Source of the DNA: Clostridia bacterium
GTDB lineage: Bacteria; Bacillota; Clostridia; Monoglobales; Monoglobaceae
Reading direction: 5' to 3'
Assembly (NCBI GenBank): GCA_017546145.1
Contig: JAFYXN010000017.1
Coordinates: 1 to 64,000, forward strand
DNA length: 64,000 nt
Positions 1 through 7,844 of the stretch are shown in pieces. Under the pieces are notes generated by a model, which did not search any database, had not been told where the DNA came from, and was given only the letters and a program-made list of their open reading frames with translations. Position numbers and translations under genes: made by a program. Each line of letters starts with the position of its first letter. Position 1 is the first letter of the stretch.

Positions 1-62
1 ATTAATTTGTTGAATTTTAAGCAGACTTTTCAGCCTGTCTTTTTTGCATGCTATTATTTAGA

Positions 63-107
63 AAAACACACCCAACTTAGAATCTTTATCTTCGTTAGGT
101 GTGTTTT
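63..107 (-). terminator. Terminator downstream of the DUF1846 gene
   Basis: A 14 bp inverted repeat (63-76 with 94-107, one C/T mismatch) is flanked by A/T tracts. Read on the minus strand it lies about 64 nt after the DUF1846 stop codon and is followed by a short T run, as expected for an intrinsic terminator. Confidence 0.7.
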
Positions 108-170
108 AAATTTTTATATCATTCTTAACTTAATGATATTGCTATTTTAACATCCTCTTTTTAGTCCGAT

Positions 171-1655
171 TTATTTTTGATAAAGTCTTTTGGTTTCGTA
201 TCTTGGCTCAAAGCTTACGTTTATTCCCAATCGTTTAAGGATTTTCTCGTCTTCTTCACTTAAAATTACAGTAAAGTGTGCGTTGCTGCCCCAAAGGTGC
301 TTAAGCTCTTCTTTTGCGGCTTTTGCAACAGGGTTGGAGAGCGCCGAGATTGTAAGAGCCAGCAAAACCTCGTCTGTGTGAAGTCTTGGGTTTTTGTGCT
401 TGAGGTATGTTGTTTTCAGATTGCATATAGGCTCAAGAACCTCTGCTGCAATCAGGTCAAGCTTGTCATCTATGTTTCCAAGAGTTTTAAGCGCGTTTAA
501 AAGCAGTGCCGATGCTGCGCCAAGAGTGGTGGAGGTTTTTCCGGTGACAATGCGTCCGTCGGGAAGAATCATTGCTCCGGCAGGTGCTCCGGTATCGTCA
601 GCTTTTTTAAGCGAAGCGGTAACGGCAGGACAATATTCAGGCGTAATTCCTGCCTGATTCATAAGAAGCTCAAGCTTTCTTACCTGCGTTTCGTCACATC
701 TTCCGCGAAAGGCGTTTGCACTTGTTGTATAGTATCTGCGGATAATTTCGTATTTTGATGCCTCACAGCAGGCATCATCATCAAATATACAATTGCCTGC
801 CATGTTTACACCCATATCTGTGGGCGATTTATAGGGCGAGCTGCCCTGGATTCTCTCAAAAATGGTATTAAGAACAGGGAAAATTTCCACATCCCTGTTA
901 TAGTTTACTGCGGTTTCGCCGTATGCCTCAAGGTGGAACGGGTCAATCATGTTTACGTCGTCAAGGTCTGCGGTCGCTGCCTCGTAGGCAAGGTTTACAG
1001 GGTGCTTAAGCGGAAGGTTCCAGATGGGGAAGGTTTCAAACTTGGCATAGCCTGCGTTGATTCCACGCTTGTGGTCATGGTAAAGCTGGCTCAGGCAGGT
1101 TGCCATTTTGCCGCTGCCCGGACCGGGCGCTGTGATAACAATAAGTGAACGTGTTGTTTCGATGTAGTCGTTTTTGCCAAGACCGTCCTCGCTGATTATG
1201 TGAGGAATATCTGAAGGATACCCTGCAATAGAGTAATGACGGTAGCATTTGATTCCCATTGTTGTAAGATGCTTCAGAAATGCTGCAGTATTTGGCTGGT
1301 TGTTGTATCTGGTAAATACAACACTTCCAACATAAAGATTCATGTCCCTGAAGGTGTCAATAAGGCGCAGGACGTCGCTGTCATAGGTGATACCAATGTC
1401 ACTTCGGGTTTTGTTGTTTTCAATGTCTTCAGCGTTTATAGTAATTACAATTTCCACAACATCGCGAAGCTGCAAAAGCATGCGGATTTTGCTGTCAGGC
1501 TCAAATCCGGGGAGCACGCGGGAGGCGTGATAATCGTCAAAAAGCTTGCCGCCAAATTCAAGATACAGCTTGCCGCCAAACTGAGCAATTCGGTTGCGGA
1601 TCTGCTCTGATTGCATTGAAAGATATTTTTGATTATCAAACCCTAATTTTCCCAT
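171..1655 (-). CDS. DUF1846 (UPF0371) family protein
   Basis: The 494-residue protein matches the DUF1846/UPF0371 family from its opening (MGKLGFDNQKYLSMQSEQI) through its length. The family is widespread in Clostridia and lactic acid bacteria. A structure has been reported for a streptococcal member, but I know of no established biochemical role. A glycine-rich stretch (APGPGSGKMATCLSQ, about residues 175-190) looks like a nucleotide-binding loop. The start is supported by a GGAG-type ribosome binding site just upstream, and the gene stands alone with its own terminator. The region upstream of its promoter is where the inverted-repeat cassette begins. Family assignment is confident; function is unknown. 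Confidence 0.85.
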   Translation of the reverse strand: MGKLGFDNQKYLSMQSEQIRNRIAQFGGKLYLEFGGKLFDDYHASRVLPGFEPDSKIRMLLQLRDVVEIVITINAEDIENNKTRSDIGITYDSDVLRLIDTFRDMNLYVGSVVFTRYNNQPNTAAFLKHLTTMGIKCYRHYSIAGYPSDIPHIISEDGLGKNDYIETTRSLIVITAPGPGSGKMATCLSQLYHDHKRGINAGYAKFETFPIWNLPLKHPVNLAYEAATADLDDVNMIDPFHLEAYGETAVNYNRDVEIFPVLNTIFERIQGSSPYKSPTDMGVNMAGNCIFDDDACCEASKYEIIRRYYTTSANAFRGRCDETQVRKLELLMNQAGITPEYCPAVTASLKKADDTGAPAGAMILPDGRIVTGKTSTTLGAASALLLNALKTLGNIDDKLDLIAAEVLEPICNLKTTYLKHKNPRLHTDEVLLALTISALSNPVAKAAKEELKHLWGSNAHFTVILSEEDEKILKRLGINVSFEPRYETKRLYQK

Positions 1656-1744
1656 GTTAAATGCACTCCTTTAAAAACTTAAATAATAGTATAACATATT
1701 TTCCGACAATAATAAAGAGTAAAATGAAAAATTTATTAAATATT

Positions 1745-1752
1745 TTATTCAC
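1745..1752. repeat. Left 8 bp direct repeat (candidate target-site duplication)
   Basis: TTATTCAC abuts the left inverted repeat and recurs at 5925-5932 just outside the right inverted repeat. The last C also fits the inverted repeat, so the duplication could be counted as 7 or 8 bp. Confidence 0.65.
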
Positions 1753-1793
1753 AAAAAAGAAACCTCTTATGTGGAGTGTTCTTAAGGACAGTT
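1753..1793 (+). repeat. Left terminal inverted repeat of the cassette
   Basis: This 41 bp arm is the reverse complement of 5882-5922 except at 1766-1767 (CT against TG). It includes the shared core GTGGAGTGTTCTTAAGGACA. Confidence 0.85.
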
Positions 1794-1794
1794 T

Positions 1795-1827
1795 AAAACC
1801 CGAAACAAAACTTTTGTTTCGGGTTTT
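1795..1827 (-). terminator. Hairpin terminator after the cassette AraC gene
   Basis: A perfect 16 bp inverted repeat (1795-1810 with 1812-1827) with A and T runs on its outer ends, able to terminate in either direction. It lies about 60 nt past the minus-strand AraC stop codon and immediately inside the left inverted repeat. Confidence 0.85.
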
Positions 1828-1888
1828 ATCGTATAAGGTCTTAGGATATTCTAAATGTATGGAAGATGGTACACATCTTCCCTGCTTG

Positions 1889-2743
1889 TTACAGTACCGG
1901 ACATAGTTGCTTCATTGTTCGCTCCATATGAGATAAATCATAAAATCCACAATGATATGCAATTTCTGTTTTTGAAAAGTATGTGTTATCTATCATTTCC
2001 AGGGCTTTTTTACAGCGATATCTGTTTACATATTCCATTGGTGTACATTCACATACATCACGAAAGCGACGGAGAAATGTCGAACGTGAAAGAAACGATT
2101 TTTGACATAACAAATCAATAGTTATTTTACTATCGTAGTTTTGATGTATATATTCAAGAATTCTGATGATTTCCATATCATATTTATTCAAAGTCTTTTT
2201 GCTTTTATCATATATTTGATCAAAAAGCAAGGTGGAAAGCCAATACAAGATTTTCCATGTTGTATGTTTTTTAAAAGGCATCATTTCTTTTGTATCATAA
2301 ACACTATTGTCCTCAATAAAGGCTAAGTCCGTTTTTAACTGCAACATTTGTCCGTGAGAAAGATGTAGAAACATTTTCTTTGAAAATTTCTGGCGAAGAA
2401 ATGGTTCAATCTCCGTAAATTGAACAAAACCCGGAATACTTGAGTTTTCCTTTTGATTATTGATAATGAAATCATTATGCAATAAAATATGATATACGTC
2501 TAAATCTTCTGTGTCGTAATATGAATGTACCCTCATGGGAGGTATCATAAAAACATCTCCGGTTTCCGCACTGAAGCATGCCTTCTCAATTTTATGCGTT
2601 CCTTTTCCCCTCATGATAATATTCATCTCATAAAAATCGTGATTATGGGGTTCAATTGAATAATCAGTATATAAAAATGCTCGGACTTGCTGATGTTCGT
2701 TTTTGAAATTTTGTTTTGAATCACAGTGAAATTTTATATCCAT
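1889..2743 (-). CDS. AraC-family transcriptional regulator of the cassette
   Basis: The 284-residue protein has an N-terminal cupin-like sensing domain (HNHDFYEM and DVFMIPPMRVHSY motifs, about residues 33-75) and a C-terminal double helix-turn-helix (about 190-284) with the AraC signature CGFYDLSHMERTMKQ. It diverges from the glycyl radical enzyme gene across about 105 bp, so it is the likely local activator and the enzyme's substrate or a related compound the likely ligand. The C-terminus is odd: it stops eight residues after the signature Arg-Thr (MKQLCPVL), where relatives usually continue through a Gly-x-Ser/Thr-Pro-x-x-Tyr-Arg segment. That could be a natural shortening or a small frameshift. 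Confidence 0.85.
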   Translation of the reverse strand: MDIKFHCDSKQNFKNEHQQVRAFLYTDYSIEPHNHDFYEMNIIMRGKGTHKIEKACFSAETGDVFMIPPMRVHSYYDTEDLDVYHILLHNDFIINNQKENSSIPGFVQFTEIEPFLRQKFSKKMFLHLSHGQMLQLKTDLAFIEDNSVYDTKEMMPFKKHTTWKILYWLSTLLFDQIYDKSKKTLNKYDMEIIRILEYIHQNYDSKITIDLLCQKSFLSRSTFLRRFRDVCECTPMEYVNRYRCKKALEMIDNTYFSKTEIAYHCGFYDLSHMERTMKQLCPVL

Positions 2744-2848
2744 TCCTATACCTCATCTGATACGATTATACATATTTTTGATACTTTTTCACTATTATTA
2801 TATCATAAATCATGTTATAATACAAGAAAAAAGAAAGGATATTTTGTT

Positions 2849-4939
2849 ATGCACAGAATAAGGAAATTGCGCATGATGGCTTTGGAGAATAAAATTTGCT
2901 ATGATGAGTTTTTTTATAAATTCTTCAAGTGTTATAGTAACAGTCCAAAAACATCAAAAGAAGACCGCTATGCAGAAGCCTTTTGTTTTGCATTTTCCAA
3001 CTTGACGCCATCTATATCAGAAGATGAACTTATCGTAGGAAAATGCAATAAAAAGTTGCTTCCCGCCGAGGAATGTGAGTGGTTGAATAAATATTTGACG
3101 ATTGCACAAGAGGAATCGAAAAAAGCAGGGGCCGGTCAGGATTCACATATGGCCGTTGATTACGAACTCATATTAAATTGCGGATTAAATGGTATCATTG
3201 ATAAAATCAATATCTATCTCTTGAATTGTGATGATAGCAAAAAGGAGTTTTATCTTACATGTAAAAAATGCCTTGAAGCAGTAATAGGCTTTTCAGAACG
3301 TTACGCTGACGAAGCAGCAAGGCAGTCGGAAAATTCAACGGATGCAAACAGATGTAAGGAGCTTAAACTAATATCAGAAATATGCAGAAAAGTACCTGCC
3401 AATCCTGCTGAAAGCTTTTACGAAGCAATACAATCTGTGCATTTTATTACTTTTTGTCTTTCTCTTAACCCTTTCCGGTATTGTTCGCAGCAGTTTCAGT
3501 TGGGGCGTCCGGATCGGTATTTATTGCCATATTATCTTAAAGATATAAAAAGTGGTGTTATCACAAAAGAATATGCACAGTTGCTTTTGGATTGTCTTGG
3601 AATACAAATCAACAACCGTGTGCCAAACGGGTTATCGAGCGGTTATATGGTTGGAGGCCGTGACGAAAACAATAACATTGTTGCAAACGAACTTACCGTT
3701 ATGTGTATGCAGGTAGTAGACGACATAAGACTGGTTTATCCCTCCGTTGGACTATGCTATACTGAGGAGATGGACGACATGTATCCGGAAAAAGCCTGTG
3801 AAATCATATCACACGGTTGTTCACACCCGGCAATTTTTAACGATGATATTATAACAAAAGGATTAAAATGCTATGGTATCCCCGAAAAAGAAGCTCACAA
3901 CTATATTCATAGTACTTGTGTTGAGATTACGCCGGTAGCATCTTCAAATGTCTGGGTAGCAAGTCCATATACGAATATGCCTCAGCTTCTGCTTGATATT
4001 CTTGACAAAGAATACACTGATATAGATGAACTTTTAGCGACTCTTTTTGCAAACCTTGATACAAGAATTAAAAGTAACTTCGAAAGTGAAAATGAGGATA
4101 GAAAATATCGCAGTGAAAACTCAATGAATCCTTTTCTCTCCTGTTTTGTGAACGATTGTCTTGAGCGTGGAACAGATATTGAACAGGGCGGTGCACGATA
4201 TAACTGGATTATGCCAAGTTTTGTAGGAATGGCAAACTTAGTAGATTCTCTGTATGCGTTAAAGCAAATTGTATTTGACTTGAAAGAACTCAGCATCAAA
4301 GAGTTTAAGACTATACTTGACAGTAACTTTGAGAATAATGAAATTTTCAGACAGCGTTTATTAAATTCTATCTCGAAATATGGTAACGACATTGACGAAA
4401 TTGACTGCTTGTTCGGGAAAATAACAGAACACATTGTATCGGAATGTAAAAAATATACCGGAATACATACAAACGGAAATCTTATACCAAGCGTTTTTTG
4501 TTGGGTTATGCATGAGAGTTTCGGAAGACAAACAGGAGCAACTCCCGACGGCAGAAAAGCCGGTTTCCCCCTCGGTGACGGCTCGGGTCCGTGTCAGGGC
4601 AGAGAATTAAAAGGCCCTACCGCTTCTATTTTATCTTCCACAAAATGGGCACACCATGAACTCATTGGCGGAGTTGCAGTGAACATGAAGTTTTCAAAGA
4701 AGTCACTGGGCAGGCATTCTCTTGATACCATGAAAAGCCTGATTAAAACATATATCAAAAGAGGCGGATTTGAAATGCAAATCAATGTAATTGATAAAGA
4801 AACACTGGAAAAGGCAGTGATAAATCCAGAGGAATATAAAGACCTTGTTGTAAGAATAGGCGGTTACAGTGATTACTTTGTAAAATTATCTCCTCAAATG
4901 CAGGAAGAGTTGATTTTAAGAACGGAGCATATAATATAA
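2849..4939 (+). CDS. Glycyl radical enzyme of unknown substrate (dehydratase/eliminase-type active site)
   Basis: The 696-residue protein belongs to the pyruvate formate-lyase/glycerol dehydratase superfamily. The C-terminal radical loop RIGGYSDYF places the radical glycine at about residue 672. The thiyl cysteine lies in STCVEITP (Cys357, Glu359). A single Cys-x-Glu, rather than the Cys-Cys pair of pyruvate formate-lyase, is the pattern of eliminating members such as glycerol, propanediol and choline-cleaving enzymes. The conserved GGARYNW and TPDGRKAG segments are present. I chose the ATG at 2849 because AGAAAGGA lies 9-10 nt upstream; a longer in-frame start at 2726 overlaps the divergent regulator. 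The activase gene follows directly. Substrate cannot be read from sequence. No microcompartment genes are nearby, so an encapsulated pathway is unlikely. Confidence 0.9.
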   Translation: MHRIRKLRMMALENKICYDEFFYKFFKCYSNSPKTSKEDRYAEAFCFAFSNLTPSISEDELIVGKCNKKLLPAEECEWLNKYLTIAQEESKKAGAGQDSHMAVDYELILNCGLNGIIDKINIYLLNCDDSKKEFYLTCKKCLEAVIGFSERYADEAARQSENSTDANRCKELKLISEICRKVPANPAESFYEAIQSVHFITFCLSLNPFRYCSQQFQLGRPDRYLLPYYLKDIKSGVITKEYAQLLLDCLGIQINNRVPNGLSSGYMVGGRDENNNIVANELTVMCMQVVDDIRLVYPSVGLCYTEEMDDMYPEKACEIISHGCSHPAIFNDDIITKGLKCYGIPEKEAHNYIHSTCVEITPVASSNVWVASPYTNMPQLLLDILDKEYTDIDELLATLFANLDTRIKSNFESENEDRKYRSENSMNPFLSCFVNDCLERGTDIEQGGARYNWIMPSFVGMANLVDSLYALKQIVFDLKELSIKEFKTILDSNFENNEIFRQRLLNSISKYGNDIDEIDCLFGKITEHIVSECKKYTGIHTNGNLIPSVFCWVMHESFGRQTGATPDGRKAGFPLGDGSGPCQGRELKGPTASILSSTKWAHHELIGGVAVNMKFSKKSLGRHSLDTMKSLIKTYIKRGGFEMQINVIDKETLEKAVINPEEYKDLVVRIGGYSDYFVKLSPQMQEELILRTEHII

Positions 4940-5839
4940 ATGACGGGAAATATATTTAATATTCAGCGCTTTTCGACAAGTGATGGCCCCGGTATACGCA
5001 CGGTGGTCTTTTTAAAGGGATGTGCGCTTTCTTGCATATGGTGTCATAACCCGGAATCAAAATCTGTTCATCCTGAAATTTTTTACGAACCGAAAAAATG
5101 CACAAACTGCAAGCAGTGTGAAAAGGCATGTAGTCACAATCAACATATATTTGATGCAGATAAACATATTTTTCTGCATGATAATTGTAAAAAATGCATG
5201 GAATGTGTCCGAAAATGTCCGGTTAATGCTCTCGAACTCTGTGGAAAAAAGGTAACAGTTGATGAAGTTATGGATGAAATCTTAAGAGACGCAGAATTTT
5301 ATAAACAATCGTGCGGTGGTATTACGCTTTCAGGCGGAGAACCTTTGATGCAATATAATTTTTCTTTGGAAATTCTGAAAAAAACAAAAGCAGCCGGAGT
5401 TCATACTGCAGTTGAAACAAGCGGTTATTGCTATAAGCAATTAAGAAAAATAATTCCATATGTTGATCTGTGGCTTTATGACATAAAGTTGTTTTCTGAA
5501 AAAGAACATATTAAGTATACAGGTGTTTCCAATGAAAAAATATTTAAAAACCTCTTTTATCTTGATAGTATAGGGGCAAAAATTATCTTGCGTTGCCCGA
5601 TAATCCCTGATGTTAATTTTACGGAAAATCATTTTAACAAGATTGCAAATCTCGCAAGTGAACTCAGGAATGTTGTTGCCATACATATCGAGCCGTATCA
5701 TCCTTTGGGGATTCATAAGTCAATTAAACTTGGAAAAACACAGGGATATCAGAACAAAGAGTTTTTATCCGCCGACAGCATAGCACCATTTATTGATTAT
5801 ATGAGAGATAAAACAAGTATAAATATTGAAATTTTGTAA
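4940..5839 (+). CDS. Glycyl radical enzyme activating enzyme (radical SAM)
   Basis: This 299-residue activase installs the glycyl radical on the enzyme encoded immediately upstream, using S-adenosylmethionine and a 4Fe-4S cluster. The radical SAM motif is GCALSCIWCHNPES (CX3CX2C, about residues 26-33). Two further cysteine clusters (CTNCKQCEKAC and CKKCMECVRKCP, about residues 54-94) form the ferredoxin-like insert found in activases of glycerol dehydratase-type enzymes but absent from PflA itself. SGGEPL is the SAM-binding GGE motif. The ATG follows the TAA of the upstream gene with no gap, so the two are translationally coupled. It ends in the bidirectional hairpin at 5851-5883. Confidence 0.92.
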   Translation: MTGNIFNIQRFSTSDGPGIRTVVFLKGCALSCIWCHNPESKSVHPEIFYEPKKCTNCKQCEKACSHNQHIFDADKHIFLHDNCKKCMECVRKCPVNALELCGKKVTVDEVMDEILRDAEFYKQSCGGITLSGGEPLMQYNFSLEILKKTKAAGVHTAVETSGYCYKQLRKIIPYVDLWLYDIKLFSEKEHIKYTGVSNEKIFKNLFYLDSIGAKIILRCPIIPDVNFTENHFNKIANLASELRNVVAIHIEPYHPLGIHKSIKLGKTQGYQNKEFLSADSIAPFIDYMRDKTSINIEIL

Positions 5840-5850
5840 TTCAATAATAA

Positions 5851-5883
5851 TTAAAGGTCGTAGCAATCTGCTACGACCTTTAA
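5851..5883. terminator. Bidirectional hairpin terminator at the cassette right end
   Basis: A perfect 15 bp stem (5851-5865 with 5869-5883, loop ATC) lies 11 nt past the activase stop codon. On the minus strand it would also stop transcripts leaving the ABC transporter operon, which ends at 5925. Confidence 0.85.
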
Positions 5884-5922
5884 CTGTCCTTAAGAACACT
5901 CCACATACAAGGTTTCTTTTTT
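5882..5922 (-). repeat. Right terminal inverted repeat of the cassette
   Basis: Reverse-complement partner of 1753-1793. The match may extend one base further on each side (5923 and 1752). It overlaps the terminator stem by two bases. Confidence 0.85.
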
Positions 5923-5924
5923 GG

Positions 5925-5932
5925 TTATTCAC
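5925..5932. repeat. Right 8 bp direct repeat (candidate target-site duplication)
   Basis: TTATTCAC, identical to 1745-1752. On the minus strand it is GTGAATAA, the last sense codons and stop of the ABC transporter gene, so insertion would have preserved that stop codon. Confidence 0.65.
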
Positions 5933-7844
5933 TTTCTTCTTCAAATGCGCCGGTATAAAGCTGATAGTACTTACCTTTTTCGGCAATAAGGCTTTCGTGG
6001 TTGCCCCTTTCGATTATTCTGCCGCCATCCATTACCATTATTACATCAGAATTCTGAATTGTTGAAAGGCGGTGGGCAATTACAAATACCGTTCTGCCCT
6101 GCATAAGCGAGTCCATGCCCTTTTGGACAATCTGTTCGGTTCTGGTATCAATGCTTGATGTGGCTTCGTCCAGAATCATTACAGGCGGGTCAGCAACCGC
6201 AGCACGCGCAATTGCAAGAAGCTGTCGCTGCCCCTGAGAAAGCCCTTCGCCGCCGTTTTTCAAAACGGTGTTATAGCCGTCGGGGAGGATTTTGATAAAG
6301 CTGTCAGCGTTGGCAAGTTTTGCAGCCGCAAAGACTTCTTCATCGGTTGCGTCAAGTCTTCCGTAACGGATGTTTTCCATAACTGTTCCGGTAAAAAGGT
6401 TTGTGTCCTGAAGAACTATACCAAGCGCCCGACGAAGCTCGGACTTCTTTATTTTGTTAATGTTTATACCGTCATAGCGGATTTTGCCGTCCGCAATGTC
6501 ATAAAACCGATTCAAAAGGTTTGTAATGGTGGTCTTGCCTGCACCGGTTGCACCGACAAACGCAATCTTCTGACCCGGCTCCGCGTATATGGAAATATCG
6601 TGGAGAACGGTTTTTTCTTCGGTGTATCCAAAGTCAACGTCGGTCAGACGCACATCGCCTTCAAGAAGTGTATATGTGGTGGTGCCGTCTGAATGCGGAT
6701 GCTTCCAAGCCCAGATTCCGGTACGTTTTTCAGTTTCACAAAGTTTGCCGTCTTTATATTCGGCGTTGACAAGGGTCACATAGCCATTGTCTTGCTCAGA
6801 GGGCTCATCAATCAGCTCAAAAATTCTTTCCGCACCGGCAAGTGCCATAATAATTGAATTTATTTGCTGAGACATCTGATTGATGGGCATGGTAAAGCTT
6901 TTGCTCAGCTGAAGAAACGATGCAATAACTCCGACTGTTATTCCGGGAACACCGCTTATTGCCAGTGCGCCGCCTGCCACAGCAAGAAGGACGTACTGCA
7001 TGTGTCCCATATTGCCCATGATTGGCATTAGAATATTTGCAAATGTATTTGCTGCGGTTGCGTTATAGCAAAGCTCTTCGTTGATTTTGTCAAATTCATC
7101 CTTGGTGACTTGCTCGTGGCAGAAAACCTTAACAACCTTTTGCCCGTTAATCCGTTCCTCGATAAAGCCGTTAACCTCGCCCAGTGACTTTTGTTGTGCA
7201 ATAAAGAATTTTGAGCTTTTGCCTGTAATATTGCGGCTGACAAACAAGGCCAGTACCACAAGAGCAAGAACAACAATTGTCAGCGGAATGCTGGTTGTAA
7301 GCATAGCAACAAGAACAGAAACAATGGTCACGACGGATGAAAAGGTTTGAGGAATACTTTGAGTTATCATCTGTCTGAGAGTATCAGTATCGTTGGTGTA
7401 TCGGCTCATTGTATCGCCGTGGTGGTGTGTGTCAAAATAGCGTATGGGAAGTGTCTGCATTTTTGTAAACATATCATCCCTGATTTGCTTTAAAACGCCC
7501 TGACCTATAATAATCATAATTCTGTTGTAAAGAAAGCTTGCAACAACACCTGCGGCATATATGACCGCCATATTGCCGATTGCAGTTAAAAGTGGAAGAA
7601 AATCACGTGAGCCGGATGTCAGCATAGGCTCAATATAATCATCAATAAGGGTTTGAATAAACATTGAACCGCGCACGCCTGCAACCGAGCTTATTATTAT
7701 AAAAGCAATTACAACAACAAAGTGCAGCTTAAAGTCCTTAAAAATGCATGAAAGCAGCCTTTTAAGAGTTTTGCCGGTGTTTTTTGGCTTGCGAGTGACG
7801 TGCATATTGCGTCCTCTGCCCCCCGGACCCATGGGTCTACTCAT
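5925..7844 (-). CDS. ABC exporter subunit with canonical ATPase site
   Basis: A 639-residue fused membrane/ATPase half-transporter: six membrane segments in about residues 30-320, then an ATPase domain with Walker A GATGAGKTT, signature LSQGQRQ, Walker B VMILDEATS (catalytic Glu present) and the H-loop IAHRLST. A stretch of about 40 residues before the ATPase (GIWAWKHPHSDGTTTYTLLE) is typical of the larger subunit of BmrCD/LmrCD-type pairs. The ATG at 7844 overlaps the end of the upstream partner by 8 nt, indicating translational coupling; longer in-frame starts would lie inside the partner gene. The likely role is export of drugs or amphipathic compounds as a heterodimer; substrate is unknown. 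Confidence 0.9.
   Translation of the reverse strand: MSRPMGPGGRGRNMHVTRKPKNTGKTLKRLLSCIFKDFKLHFVVVIAFIIISSVAGVRGSMFIQTLIDDYIEPMLTSGSRDFLPLLTAIGNMAVIYAAGVVASFLYNRIMIIIGQGVLKQIRDDMFTKMQTLPIRYFDTHHHGDTMSRYTNDTDTLRQMITQSIPQTFSSVVTIVSVLVAMLTTSIPLTIVVLALVVLALFVSRNITGKSSKFFIAQQKSLGEVNGFIEERINGQKVVKVFCHEQVTKDEFDKINEELCYNATAANTFANILMPIMGNMGHMQYVLLAVAGGALAISGVPGITVGVIASFLQLSKSFTMPINQMSQQINSIIMALAGAERIFELIDEPSEQDNGYVTLVNAEYKDGKLCETEKRTGIWAWKHPHSDGTTTYTLLEGDVRLTDVDFGYTEEKTVLHDISIYAEPGQKIAFVGATGAGKTTITNLLNRFYDIADGKIRYDGININKIKKSELRRALGIVLQDTNLFTGTVMENIRYGRLDATDEEVFAAAKLANADSFIKILPDGYNTVLKNGGEGLSQGQRQLLAIARAAVADPPVMILDEATSSIDTRTEQIVQKGMDSLMQGRTVFVIAHRLSTIQNSDVIMVMDGGRIIERGNHESLIAEKGKYYQLYTGAFEEESE

Larger units (their letters stand above)
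1753..5924. mobile_element. Transposase-less mobile insertion cassette carrying a glycyl radical enzyme operon
   Basis: The 4.17 kb segment is bounded by inverted repeats 1753-1793 and 5882-5922 (39 of 41 positions identical) and flanked by the 8 bp direct repeat TTATTCAC at 1745-1752 and 5925-5932. Inside are an AraC-type regulator, a glycyl radical enzyme and its activase; no transposase or recombinase ORF is present. A strong hairpin terminator sits just inside each inverted repeat. The right boundary falls exactly at the stop codon of the ABC transporter gene. Two sampled 60 nt lines of the cassette are 30-33% GC, against 43-50% in two sampled lines of the neighbouring ABC genes. Terminal repeats plus duplicated target with passenger genes only is the layout known as a mobile insertion cassette (MIC). 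Mobility in trans is an inference, and I cannot name the parent IS family. Confidence 0.7.

Noticed and set aside
1-62. End of a gene or terminator from upstream of the window
   Set aside because: An imperfect stem (about 22-45) is present, but no coding frame can be supported in so short a stretch.
2726-2848. N-terminal extension of the glycyl radical enzyme ORF
   Set aside because: It overlaps the start of the divergent AraC gene and lacks a ribosome binding site, whereas ATG 2849 has AGAAAGGA at proper spacing and matches family length.
2849-4939. Pyruvate formate-lyase
   Set aside because: The adjacent Cys-Cys pair of formate-lyases is missing, and the activase carries the ferredoxin-like cluster insert typical of dehydratase-type systems.
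1753-5922. Invertible (phase-variable) segment bounded by inverted repeats
   Set aside because: Both regulator and enzyme keep their own divergent promoters and terminators inside, no recombinase is nearby, and the flanking direct repeat points to insertion instead.
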